Notes: generated from the sequence alone by a model not told the origin. A stretch of 64,000 bases of DNA from Magnetospirillum sulfuroxidans (GCF_018224925.1 NZ_JAGTUF010000010.1:1-64000); one strand, 5' to 3'. Numbered from the stretch's first letter, positions 44,601 to 52,342 are shown. A program made the numbers and translations.

Positions 44601-46131
44601 CGCCCATGGAGCCGATGGCTTCCTTGGCATCCTCGACCATGGGCTGCAAGATCAGCTCCATGTCTTCCATGGTGATGCCGCAGGCGACTTGCCGGCGCTT
44701 CAATTCGTCGGCGGACAGTTCGGCCGGTTCCGGCGCCCCGGTCTTGACCAGGGAATCCAGTTCGGTGATGCGGCCGGTCCACTTGTCATAGGGGGCGCGG
44801 CCCGACAGCATGTCCTTCAATTCGCGGTCGCGATAAAGCTTGCCCGCTTCCAGATCGACGGCGATGGTCTGCCCCGGTCCGACCCGGCTTTTTTCGATCA
44901 CGTCGGTATCGGCGACTTTGACCATGCCGGTTTCAGAACCGACGATCAGCAGGCCATCCTTGGTGATGGAAACCCGCATGGGGCGCAGACCGTTGCGGTC
45001 CATGCCGGCGATAACCCAGCGGCCATCGGTGGCGCAAATAGCCGCCGGGCCGTCCCAGGCCTCCATCACCGCGTTGCAATAGCTAAAGAAAGCGCGGTGT
45101 GCTTCCGGCATCAGGCTGTTGGAGCCGATGGATTCGGGCACCAGCATCTGCTTGACCATGGGGGCGGGGCGGCCGGCGCGGACCATGACCTCGAAGACGT
45201 TGTCAAGCGCGGCCGAATCCGAGCCGCCGGCCTGGATGATCGGCTTGATGTCCTCGATGGCGGTGCCAAAGGCGGCATGGGCCATGCGCGGTTCGTGCGC
45301 CTTCATCCAGTTGACGTTGCCGGCCAGGGTGTTGATCTCGCCGTTATGGGCGAGCATGCGGAACGGCTGGGCCAGACGCCAAGTGGGGAAGGTGTTGGTG
45401 GAATAGCGCTGGTGATAGATGGCGAAGCGCGAGATAAAGCGCTCGTCCAGCAGATCGGGATAAAAGCTGGTCAATTGTTCGGCCAGGAACATCCCCTTGT
45501 AGATGATCGAGCGGCACGACAACGAGCAGATGTAGAAATCGGTGATGTGTTCGGCCAGAACCTGCTTTTCAATGCGGCGGCGCAGGATGTACAGGTCGGT
45601 CTCGAAGCGATCTTCCGGCGTGCCTTGGGTATTGGCGACCATGATCTGTTCGATTTCGGGCCGGGTGGCATTGGCCTTTTCGCCGATGATCGAAACGTCC
45701 ACCGGCACCTGCCGCCAGCCATAGATGGCATAGCCCATGTTCAAGATGGCGGTCTCGACGATCGAGCGGCAGCGTTCCTGCGCCCCCAGATCGGTCTTGG
45801 GCAGGAAGATCATGCCGACGGCCAGCCGGCCGGGCACCGGCTCGTGGCCGGAATGGCGGATGTGTTCCTTGAAGAAATCCTGCGGCAATTCCACATGAAT
45901 GCCGGCGCCGTCGCCGGTCTTGCCGTCGGCATCGACGGCGCCGCGATGGAACAGCACCCGCAGCGCCTCGATGCCGGCGACGACGACGTCGCGGCGCGGA
46001 CGGCCATCGAGACTGGCCACCAGACCGACGCCGCAGGCGTCGTGGGGCTTTGTGTCGATGCCGGCTTCTTCCAGCTTGGCCGCGTTTTCCAGATACTCGG
46101 CAACGAAGGTTTCGCCGTTGTTCCGGATCAT
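41602..46131 (-). CDS. gltB: glutamate synthase (NADPH) large subunit
   Basis: A 1509-residue enzyme that transfers the glutamine amide to 2-oxoglutarate, giving two glutamates. After a short propeptide the type-2 amidotransferase nucleophile is Cys in HDACGVGLVASLDG (near 33). Then come the central domain, the FMN-binding synthase domain with the 3Fe-4S cysteines in CIMVRQCHSNTCPVGVC, and the C-terminal beta-helix of GXXG repeats. I prefer the ATG at 46131 because GGAG lies seven bases upstream; an ATG at 46143 adds four residues. It is last in gltD-GST-gltB. Confidence 0.97.
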   Translation of the reverse strand: MIRNNGETFVAEYLENAAKLEEAGIDTKPHDACGVGLVASLDGRPRRDVVVAGIEALRVLFHRGAVDADGKTGDGAGIHVELPQDFFKEHIRHSGHEPVPGRLAVGMIFLPKTDLGAQERCRSIVETAILNMGYAIYGWRQVPVDVSIIGEKANATRPEIEQIMVANTQGTPEDRFETDLYILRRRIEKQVLAEHITDFYICSLSCRSIIYKGMFLAEQLTSFYPDLLDERFISRFAIYHQRYSTNTFPTWRLAQPFRMLAHNGEINTLAGNVNWMKAHEPRMAHAAFGTAIEDIKPIIQAGGSDSAALDNVFEVMVRAGRPAPMVKQMLVPESIGSNSLMPEAHRAFFSYCNAVMEAWDGPAAICATDGRWVIAGMDRNGLRPMRVSITKDGLLIVGSETGMVKVADTDVIEKSRVGPGQTIAVDLEAGKLYRDRELKDMLSGRAPYDKWTGRITELDSLVKTGAPEPAELSADELKRRQVACGITMEDMELILQPMVEDAKEAIGSMGDDAPLAVLSDHYRGLHHFFKQDFSQVTNPPIDSLRESRVMSLRTRLGNLGNILDEHESQCDVLALNSPVLSTAEFEAMRRYMGIAAAEVDCTFDPSAGENALRDALARIRREAEEAVRAGCTHLILSDKSMDACRASVPMILAAAGVHSHLVREKLRTWTSLNIRSAEALDVHYFAVLVGVGATTVNAYLAQEAIADRWRRGLFPGQTLEECVRNYKKAIDQGLLKIMSKMGISVISSYRGGCNFEAVGLSRAMVAEFFPGMTSRISGLGLTGVAKKTIEQHAAGFTAATAVLPVGGFYRVRRGQEAHSFDGSLIHLLQSAVATDSYATYKKYSDGLRKLAPISIRDLLDFRPSAAAVNVDEVESITEIRKRFLTPGMSLGALSAEAHGTLNIAMNRIGAKSVSGEGGEDPERYRPRPNGDNANSAIKQIASGRFGVTAEYLNNCREIEIKVAQGAKPGEGGQLPGFKVTVEIAKLRHSTPGVMLISPPPHHDIYSIEDLAQLIYDLKQINPIAKVTVKLVSRSGIGTIAAGVAKAKADIILISGNVGGTGASPQTSIKFAGLPWELGLSEAHQVLTLNRLRHRVKLRTDGGLKTGRDIVIAAMLGAEEFGIGTTSLIALGCIMVRQCHSNTCPVGVCTQDPALRAKFTGSPEKVVNLFSFIAEEVREILASLGVRSLNEIIGRTDLLSQVSRGAAHLDDLDLNPLLAQADAGGHARYCTQTERNEVPETLDAQIIEDAKPLLEEGEKMQLAYNVRNVQRAIGTKLSHKIVKKYGMTGLQPGHITVRLRGSCGQSLGAFAVQGLKLEVFGDSNDYVGKGLSGGTIVVRPPVSSPLKSNENTIIGNTVLYGATAGKLFAAGQAGERFAVRNSGASAVIEGCGSNGCEYMTGGTVIILGPVGANFGAGMTGGMAFIYDSDGGFAHSINPESIIAQSVQTAYWQGVLKGLIKEHVAETQSAWAESILADWDRQLPKFKQIVPKEMINRLEHPTTKPVEVAAE

Positions 46132-46192
46132 GGTGCTCTCCATCAGATGCGGGCCAGCGGCCCGATAAAGTTCAAATCGTGTGGCGAAGGGG

Positions 46193-46804
46193 TCAGGCGT
46201 CGAAACCCCAATCGGGCGTCACATGCGCCGGCAGGGCCTCGACCCGCTTTCTCCAAGCGACCACCGACGGATAGGCGGCGGTGTCGATCCCTGCCTCCTC
46301 GGCCACGCTGGCATAGGCGTAAACGACGATGTCGGCGACGGTGAAGCGGTCGAGCGCGGCCCAGGCATGGATGCCGAAATGGCGTTCCAACGCCGCCAGG
46401 GCGTCCTGGGCCGCCTCGATGCGCTGGGCATAGACGTCGGGACGCTGGGCGTCGCTGCCGGTGATCTTCAGCATGCGGGCCAGCCCGATATTGGGCAAAA
46501 TCTGGCTTTGCTCGAAGAACATCCAGCGCAGGACCTGGGTGCGGTCCAGCGGCGCGGTCGGCAACAGGGGGCTGCCTTCGGCCATGTACAGCACGATGGC
46601 GTTGGATTCCGGCAGGCAGGTGCCGTCCTCCAGTTCGAGCACCGGCACCTTGCCGGCGGCGTTCTTGGCCAGGAAATCCGGCTGACGGGATGCGCCCGCC
46701 TTCAGATCCTTGGTCACCACATTCAGGGGCAGGCCAAGATGACTGGCCAGCAGCCGGACCTTGTAGCCATTGCGCGACCGGGGGTTGTCATAGAGTGTCG
46801 GCAT
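46193..46804 (-). CDS. glutathione S-transferase family protein
   Basis: A 203-residue GST. The thioredoxin-like N-terminal domain has LYDNPRSRNGYKVRLLASHLGL, the cis-proline in KVPVLELEDG and the glutathione-contact LPESNAIVLYMAEG. The helical C-terminal domain carries FTVADIVVYAYASVAEEAG. It sits between gltD (five-base gap) and gltB (61 bases to the chosen start), so it is transcribed with glutamate synthase. The substrate is unknown. Confidence 0.9.
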   Translation of the reverse strand: MPTLYDNPRSRNGYKVRLLASHLGLPLNVVTKDLKAGASRQPDFLAKNAAGKVPVLELEDGTCLPESNAIVLYMAEGSPLLPTAPLDRTQVLRWMFFEQSQILPNIGLARMLKITGSDAQRPDVYAQRIEAAQDALAALERHFGIHAWAALDRFTVADIVVYAYASVAEEAGIDTAAYPSVVAWRKRVEALPAHVTPDWGFDA

Positions 46805-46809
46805 GATGA

Positions 46810-48243
46810 TTACTCCGCCGCGACGCGGCTTTTGGCCTTGATGTAGCGATCCATGGATTCAGCCGCGTCGCGGCCGTCCTTGATCGCCCACACCACCAGA
46901 CTGGCCCCGCGCACGATGTCGCCGGCGGCGAAAACACCGTCCAGCGTGGTCATGTGGGTGCGCTCGTCCAGCACCAAGGTGCCCCAGCGGGTGACGTCAA
47001 GGCGCTTTTCCCCGAACAAAGCGGGCATGTCCTCGGGATCGAAGCCCAAGGCCTTGATCACCATGTCGGCGGCGATGGTGAAATCCGAGCCGTCGATGGG
47101 CATGGGGGTTTGCCTGCCCGAGGCGTCGGCGATGCCCATATGCATGCGCATGGCCTTGACCCCGGTGACCTTGTCCTTGCCGGTGATCTCGGTGGGGGCG
47201 GCCATCCAGACGAAATCGACACCTTCTTCCTCGGCATGGGCGACTTCGCGCTGGGAGCCGGGCATGTTGGCGCGGTCGCGGCGATACAGGCATTTCACCG
47301 ATTTGGCGCCCTGGCGGATGGCGGTGCGGACGCAATCCATGGCGGTGTCGCCGCCACCGATGACCACCACGTTCTTGCCCTTGGCGTTAAGCGTGCCGTC
47401 GGCATAAGCCGGCACGGCATCGCCCAAGCCAGTCTTGTTCTGGGTGATCAGGTAATCCAGCGCCGCATGGATGCCGGCCAGTTTATCGCCCTTGATCGCC
47501 AATTCGCGCCCCTTATAGACGCCGGTGGCGATCAACAGGGCGTCATGGCGGTCGCGCAGGTCCTGAAAGGGGAGGTTGACGCCGACATGAATGCCGGTTT
47601 CCAGCTTGATTCCGGCTTGGGCCAGCAATTGAGTGCGGCGCTCGACCACCGACTTTTCCAGCTTGAAGCCGGGAATGCCATAGATCAACAAGCCGCCCAT
47701 GCGGTCGTGGCGATCGTAAACGGTGACCTGATAGCCCTTCTTGCGCAAGGCTTCCGCCGCCGCCAGGCCGCCGGGGCCGCCGCCGATGATGCCGACCGAT
47801 TGGGCCAGTTCCTTGTGTGGGCGCGGCGGCGTGACCCAGCCCTGGGTAAAGGCGAATTCGGTGACATGCTTTTCGATGGCGCCGATGGTCACCGCCTCGT
47901 GGGTGGATTGCTCAAGCACGCATTTGCCTTCGCACAGGCGATCTTGCGGGCAGATGCGGCCGCAGATTTCCGGGAAGGTATTGGTGGCCGCGGCCATGGC
48001 ATAGGCTTCTTCCATTCGCCCTTGCGCGTTCAGCATCAGCCAGTCGGGGATGTTGTTTCCCAGCGGGCAGCCGATCTGACAAAACGGAATGCCGCATTGT
48101 TCGCAGCGCGACGATTGATCGCCGGCGCGGTCCAGATCAAGAGGCAGGCTGATCTCGGCGAAATCGGCCTTGCGCGCGGGGGCGGGGCGCTTGTCGGGCT
48201 GCTTTTGATCAAGCCGGGTGAACTGAAGCATTTTGCGGGTCAT
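46810..48243 (-). CDS. gltD: glutamate synthase small subunit
   Basis: A 477-residue NADPH- and FAD-binding subunit feeding electrons to GltB. The N-terminal ferredoxin-like part has CEQCGIPFCQIGCPLGNNIP and ICGRICPQDRLCEGKC for two 4Fe-4S clusters. The FAD motif IGGGPGGLAAAEALRKKGY is near 150 and NADPH-binding VIGGGDTAMDCVRTA near 290. AAAGG precedes the ATG at 48243. It heads the operon. Confidence 0.96.
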   Translation of the reverse strand: MTRKMLQFTRLDQKQPDKRPAPARKADFAEISLPLDLDRAGDQSSRCEQCGIPFCQIGCPLGNNIPDWLMLNAQGRMEEAYAMAAATNTFPEICGRICPQDRLCEGKCVLEQSTHEAVTIGAIEKHVTEFAFTQGWVTPPRPHKELAQSVGIIGGGPGGLAAAEALRKKGYQVTVYDRHDRMGGLLIYGIPGFKLEKSVVERRTQLLAQAGIKLETGIHVGVNLPFQDLRDRHDALLIATGVYKGRELAIKGDKLAGIHAALDYLITQNKTGLGDAVPAYADGTLNAKGKNVVVIGGGDTAMDCVRTAIRQGAKSVKCLYRRDRANMPGSQREVAHAEEEGVDFVWMAAPTEITGKDKVTGVKAMRMHMGIADASGRQTPMPIDGSDFTIAADMVIKALGFDPEDMPALFGEKRLDVTRWGTLVLDERTHMTTLDGVFAAGDIVRGASLVVWAIKDGRDAAESMDRYIKAKSRVAAE

Positions 48244-48340
48244 GGCCGGGCCTTTTTTTCGGGCATGGGACGGGCTGCCTAATTAGACGGCAAAATATAC
48301 GGCGGAAGAATTCTCGATTCCACTAAATTCGAACCACAAG

Positions 48341-48355
48341 GTCAGTGTCACTGAC
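48341..48355. promoter_or_regulatory. perfect palindrome in the gltD-uppP divergent region
   Basis: GTCAGTG-T-CACTGAC is a perfect 15-bp palindrome about 100 bases upstream of gltD and 150 upstream of the UppP-like gene. It is a candidate operator for one or both. A TATATA (48474-48479) near the plus-strand start is a possible -10; a weak FNR-like TTGAGACTAATCAG is at 48433-48446. Confidence 0.4.
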
Positions 48356-48506
48356 GTTATTTAAAAAATCACGCGCACCGTGGGATGTGCATCATGGGGC
48401 GAACAGCGTGTCCCATGAAAAATAGTACCGATTTGAGACTAATCAGGATATTCCTGAGAACGACCGCCAATGCTATATAGACGGCCTCAGGCGGGAATAA
48501 GTGGCG

Positions 48507-49307
48507 ATGACCTATCTGGATATTGTGCTGATTGCGGTGATCCAAGGATTGGCCGGCGTTTTACCCCTGTCGGCGACGGGGCATTTTGCCTTGTTTTCCG
48601 GCTTGGCCGCCAACCCGCAAGGGTTTGCCGCCGTCTCGGTCGCTGCCCATCTGGGGGCGGCGGCGGGGGTGGCGCTGTGGCTGTGGCGCGACTGTCTGTC
48701 CATGCTGTTGGGCGTCGCCAAGCTGGTCAAGGGCAAGTCCGACCCCGGTGGCCGCCTGTTGCTGTTGCTGTTGGCCGGATCGCTGCCGGTCGGGGGGATC
48801 GCCGCGTGGTTGCTGAGTGAGGTCGTTCCGCCGCACGGGCAAGTATTGGCGGCGGTTTGTTTGCTGGTCTTCGGGATTTTGCTGGCCTTGGCCGATCGCT
48901 GGGGGGTGACGGTCAGTCGGATCGAGCATCAGGGCTATGGTTCGGTCGCCATCATCGGCCTATTGCAGATTCTGGCCATGCTGCCCGGGGCGTCGCGGAC
49001 CGGCATCGCGGTGACGGCGGCGCGGCTGATGGGGTTCGAGCGGCGCGAGGCGGCGCGATTGTCGCTGTTGCTGGGCATTCCGGCCTTGCTGGGCTTTGGC
49101 CTGTTTCGATTGTGGCAGATGGCCCATTCGACACCGCTTTTGCTGTCGGCGGATCTGGTGTTGACGGCGGCGGTGGCGGCGGTGGCGGCCTGGATCGCCG
49201 CCGGCGGCATGCTGACATGGCTGGGGCGCCATACCTTCCTGCCGTTTTGTCTGTGGCGGATCATGTTGGGCGTTGGGGTTATCGCCTTGTATTTCCTTTC
49301 TGCATGA
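48507..49307 (+). CDS. UppP/BacA-like membrane protein with altered active-site motif
   Basis: A 266-residue protein with the fold pattern of undecaprenyl-diphosphate phosphatase, which recycles the lipid carrier for peptidoglycan. About seven membrane segments are present, with PGASRTGIAV for the PGxSRS loop and HTFLPFCLWR near the end. The first loop reads QGLAGVLPLSATGH where active enzymes have EGxTEFLPVSSTGH, so both glutamates of the E-x3-E motif are lost (Q13, G17) while Arg and His remain. It may be inactive or do another job. ATG 48507 and GTG 48501 are both possible starts. Confidence 0.82.
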   Translation: MTYLDIVLIAVIQGLAGVLPLSATGHFALFSGLAANPQGFAAVSVAAHLGAAAGVALWLWRDCLSMLLGVAKLVKGKSDPGGRLLLLLLAGSLPVGGIAAWLLSEVVPPHGQVLAAVCLLVFGILLALADRWGVTVSRIEHQGYGSVAIIGLLQILAMLPGASRTGIAVTAARLMGFERREAARLSLLLGIPALLGFGLFRLWQMAHSTPLLLSADLVLTAAVAAVAAWIAAGGMLTWLGRHTFLPFCLWRIMLGVGVIALYFLSA

Positions 49308-49405
49308 AGAATGCCGTGCAGCCTCATGATCTGGTTGGTTTTTTCGTGACTTGATGGGGCGGTATTGGCTAAAATCCGGTGTTTTCCTGCGCCGGGGGTG
49401 TTGTC

Positions 49406-50071
49406 ATGCTGCGTCGTCTTGCCTTGTTGGTCGTGGTGGCGGGCTTGGCCGCCTGCGCCCAGCCGCCGGCCCGGATCGTGGCCCAAGCCCCGCCGCCTTT
49501 GCTTGATCCGGATAGCGTTTGTTTGGCGTCCTTGCAGGCCATGCGGGTGCAATTCCAGCCGGTGGCCGAATTCGGCGACACGGAGCAAGGCTGCGGCATC
49601 GATAATCCGGTCAAGGTCAGTGCAACCGGCGGCGCCTGGAGCCGTCCGGGGGTGGTTTCGTGCCCGATGGCGCAAACCATCAGCCGTTACGAGTCGGATG
49701 TGTTGCAGCCGGCGGCGCGGGCGCGGTTCGGCCAGGGCATCAAGCGCATTCATCATGCCGGCACCTATGATTGCCGCGTGCGGCGGACCTCGACCAAGGT
49801 GGCGGCATCCCTGGGCGGCAGTCGGGGCGGACGCCTGTCCGAACATTCCAAGGGCCGCGCCATCGATATCATGGCGTTCGAGCTGGATGACGGCACGATG
49901 GTTTCGGTGAAAAAGGATTGGCGCGGCCAGGGGGCGAAATCGGCCTTTCTGCAAGAGGTGGCGCGGGCCTCATGCTCGGTCTTTAACGTCGCGCTGACCC
50001 CTAATCACGACCGTTTGCACAGCGATCATCTGCACCTGGATATCGGCCCCTACACCCTCTGCGGTTATTGA
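49406..50071 (+). CDS. extensin-like C-terminal domain lipoprotein
   Basis: A 221-residue lipoprotein precursor with lipobox LAAC (Cys17). The rest matches the bacterial extensin-like domain (PF06904 type): CGIDNPVKV, VSCPMAQTISRYE, YDCR, then SEHSKGRAIDIMAF and HSDHLHLDIGP. The last two look like the metal-binding His and Asp of M15-type peptidoglycan peptidases, so a cell-wall hydrolase is plausible. Paired cysteines suggest an oxidised periplasmic location. GGGGGTG precedes the ATG at 49406. Confidence 0.85.
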   Translation: MLRRLALLVVVAGLAACAQPPARIVAQAPPPLLDPDSVCLASLQAMRVQFQPVAEFGDTEQGCGIDNPVKVSATGGAWSRPGVVSCPMAQTISRYESDVLQPAARARFGQGIKRIHHAGTYDCRVRRTSTKVAASLGGSRGGRLSEHSKGRAIDIMAFELDDGTMVSVKKDWRGQGAKSAFLQEVARASCSVFNVALTPNHDRLHSDHLHLDIGPYTLCGY

Positions 50072-50089
50072 CGGGCAAGCGGTCATTTC

Positions 50090-50131
50090 TTGATCCTGGT
50101 CAAGTTCCGCCCCTGTGCGTGGGTGTAGATT
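50090..50131 (+). promoter_or_regulatory. class-II FNR promoter upstream of the first FNR-type gene
   Basis: TTGATCCTGGTCAA (50090-50103) matches the FNR consensus TTGAT-N4-ATCAA at 9 of 10 positions. A -10-like TAGATT (50126-50131) has its centre exactly 32 bases from the box centre, the spacing of a promoter activated with FNR at -41.5. The predicted start of transcription is near 50138, the A of the gene's ATG. Confidence 0.65.
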
Positions 50132-50137
50132 GGCCTG

Positions 50138-50893
50138 ATGATCAGCAATCCGCCCTCGCCCACATTGCCGTCCGTCGCACGGGTTTGTGCTGTCTCGGTT
50201 AACTGCCGTGCGTGTCCGGTGGTGGGGGAATCGGTTTGGGCCGGAGCCGCCAGCGCCGACAGCGATGCCTTCATCCAGGCGCGGGTCCCGCTCAAGATCG
50301 GTCGCGGCAAGACGCTGTTTCGCGAAGGCGATGCGGTTGACGCCCTCTATGTGGTGATTTCGGGCGCGGTGGTGCTGTACCGGCCCGGATCGCGTGGGCG
50401 GCCCATCGCCATCCATCTGGTCGCACCCGGCCATACGGTCGGGTTTCGCGCCTTGGCCGAGGGTGGGGGGCACCGGGCGACGGCCCGCTGCCCACAGGAT
50501 TCGGTCCTGTGCTCTATCCCGGTTCATGCGGCGGAAATCGCCTTTGCCGCTCACCGGCCGTTGGAGCGGGTTTTCTTGCGGGACCTGACCTTGGAATTGC
50601 GGGGGATGCGCGAAAGGTTGCTGCAAATCAGCTGCCTGGGGGTGCGGGACCGCTTGGTGCTGATGCTGGGGCGGTTGATCCGCCCCTATGCGACCGAGGT
50701 GGGGGAAGGCTGGCTGATCGCCAACCCGCTTGCGCGTACCGATATGGCGGCGCTGGCGGGGATGACCCCAGAGACGATATCGCGGTGCATCAAGCAACTA
50801 GAACAAGAAAATATGGCGCATTTCAGTCGCCGCAGCATACTTATTCCGTCGCGCCAAAGAATGTCTGTGGAAATAGAGAGATTAGAGCAGTAA
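50138..50893 (+). CDS. Crp/Fnr-family regulator, FNR-type, first of a tandem pair
   Basis: A 251-residue regulator. N-terminal Cys17-x5-Cys23-x2-Cys26 and Cys125 (SVLCSIP, aligning with FNR Cys122) could ligate a 4Fe-4S oxygen sensor. A cyclic-nucleotide-type beta barrel (about 45-130), dimerisation helix and a winged helix with recognition ETISR (212-216) follow; E-x-x-S-R is the FNR pattern for TTGAT half-sites. The ATG at 50138 coincides with the predicted transcription start, so the mRNA may be leaderless. It probably controls anaerobic or microaerobic genes, itself included. Confidence 0.85.
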   Translation: MISNPPSPTLPSVARVCAVSVNCRACPVVGESVWAGAASADSDAFIQARVPLKIGRGKTLFREGDAVDALYVVISGAVVLYRPGSRGRPIAIHLVAPGHTVGFRALAEGGGHRATARCPQDSVLCSIPVHAAEIAFAAHRPLERVFLRDLTLELRGMRERLLQISCLGVRDRLVLMLGRLIRPYATEVGEGWLIANPLARTDMAALAGMTPETISRCIKQLEQENMAHFSRRSILIPSRQRMSVEIERLEQ

Positions 50894-50935
50894 ACATGGG
50901 TGGGTAATTAGTGATTGCGAGTGCGGAACTGTCTG

Positions 50936-51727
50936 ATGAAAGCATCAAATAATGCTAAAATTGTCAGTGCATCATTTGACCATGGTGTTCTTTCCCGTGA
51001 GGATCTGCTGTCATTAACGTGCGGGTCATGTGGGATTATTCATCCCGATGATTGGTGCGGGGCTTCGGCCGAGACCGTTGCTGTGCTCAATCGCCGCAAG
51101 TGCATTCGCCAACTGGCGCGCGGGGAAGTGTTGTTCCACCAAGGCGATGTGGTCAGCTCGTTGTATCGGTTATTGGACGGCATCGTGCTGATGCGCCAGG
51201 TCGATAGTGGTGGAACGGTGGTGACGCCGCACATGGCCTGCGCTGGCGCGACCATCGGGTTTCGGGCGTTCGTCGATGGCGGCGTGCATGGGGTTTCCGC
51301 CGTTTGCGCCACCGATGTGGTGCTGTGCCGTATTCCGGCTGATGTTGCGGCACAGGCCTTTTCCGGCTCGCACCCGTTGGAGCGGGCTTTTGCGCGTCAT
51401 GTGGCGGCGGAATTGTCGGAGACCGAGGATTTTGTCCTGGCGATGACGTCACGGCCGGTGCGGGATCGCTTGCTCTTGGTGTTCGCCCGGCTGTATCGGC
51501 AATTCGGCTGTCATGGCGAAAACGGCGTGTGTCGGTTGCCTTTGCCGCTGCTGCGCTCCGATATCGCCGGCTTGGCCGGAATCGCGCGGGAAACCTTTTC
51601 CCGGGCCATGCATGCGCTGGAAGAGGAAGGTCTGGTCCGCCTCGAGGGCGATTGCGCCGTCTTTCCCGATATCGTCAGCTTTCGCCGCCAGGCCGAACTT
51701 ATTCAGCCGGGGGCTTGGGCGTCTTGA
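50936..51727 (+). CDS. Crp/Fnr-family regulator, FNR-type, second of a tandem pair
   Basis: A 263-residue paralogue of the preceding gene. N-terminal Cys29-x2-Cys32-x8-Cys41 plus Cys131 (VVLCRIP, the FNR Cys122 position) again offers four cluster ligands, but with different spacing. The recognition helix is RETFSR (E219, S222, R223). It starts 42 bases after its neighbour. ATG 50936 is chosen; TTG 50915 and GTG 50921 are in frame and no strong ribosome binding site decides. The two may respond to different oxygen, NO or redox ranges. Confidence 0.82.
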   Translation: MKASNNAKIVSASFDHGVLSREDLLSLTCGSCGIIHPDDWCGASAETVAVLNRRKCIRQLARGEVLFHQGDVVSSLYRLLDGIVLMRQVDSGGTVVTPHMACAGATIGFRAFVDGGVHGVSAVCATDVVLCRIPADVAAQAFSGSHPLERAFARHVAAELSETEDFVLAMTSRPVRDRLLLVFARLYRQFGCHGENGVCRLPLPLLRSDIAGLAGIARETFSRAMHALEEEGLVRLEGDCAVFPDIVSFRRQAELIQPGAWAS

Positions 51728-51887
51728 TCCCGATGCCGGCAGCAGCCGGCGTCGAGGGATTTGTCGCGGTGGCGGATGGGCGCGGGCTGGCTGATTGCAG
51801 CATGCGGACCAAGCTCGAAAAATCCAGGTTGCGCCATAGCATCATGATCAAGCCACATCATTAAGGGTGTCTGGGGGCGGCGTTGCG

Positions 51888-52124
51888 CTAACGGGTGCAG
51901 CCACGGCAGCGTTTGTGTGTGCTTGCCGGTTCGGTGTCGCTGACATGACGGCGTTCGCCGCTCATCGCATTGTCCCCCATCAGCGACCGCATGGTGGCGA
52001 CGCAGCGGCCGCAACGCATTTGGGTGCCGAAATGGCGGAACACCTCGTCGGCGACAATGGCGCCGCCAGCCATGGCGGCGTGGACTTCGCGGTCGGTGAT
52101 GGCATTGCAGACACACACATACAT
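51888..52124 (-). CDS. bfd: bacterioferritin-associated ferredoxin
   Basis: A 78-residue protein whose first 55 residues match Bfd, with 2Fe-2S ligands C4, C6, C38 and C41 (C-x-C-x31-C-x2-C). Bfd reduces the bacterioferritin heme so that stored iron can be released. A 20-residue C-terminal extension carries C73 and C76, not part of the usual domain. GAGG precedes the ATG. It is divergent from bfr1-bfr2, its expected partners. Confidence 0.92.
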   Translation of the reverse strand: MYVCVCNAITDREVHAAMAGGAIVADEVFRHFGTQMRCGRCVATMRSLMGDNAMSGERRHVSDTEPASTHKRCRGCTR

Positions 52125-52169
52125 GGGCTGACCTCATGCTTCGACGGCGCCACTTTAACCGCTCCGCAA

Positions 52170-52242
52170 TTGCGAAGCAATCGCAAAAAAGAGGATAACC
52201 CATAGTTTCAATATCAGTAAAGCATTGTTTAGTAGTTTAGAA
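52170..52242. promoter_or_regulatory. inverted repeats in the bfd-bfr divergent region
   Basis: TTGCGA-AGCAA-TCGCAA (52170-52186) is a 6-bp inverted repeat close to bfd. TTTAGAA at 52236-52242, followed by AAAATTTGCA, matches one half of the Irr/ICE element (TTTAGAA-N3-TTCTAAA) but the second half is poor. Iron-dependent control by Irr or a Fur relative is plausible for these genes. Confidence 0.35.
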
Positions 52243-52342
52243 AAAATTTGCATTTCATTGGCGTTCAGGTCTGGAAGACGTTGTTGCAAGTAACCACTTA
52301 GTTCAAACTACAAAAAACTAGCCAGCAACAAAGGAGCCTACC

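Noticed and set aside
42220-46344. several long plus-strand frames opposite gltB
   Set aside because: Each is a complement of gltB; no ribosome binding sites or motifs.
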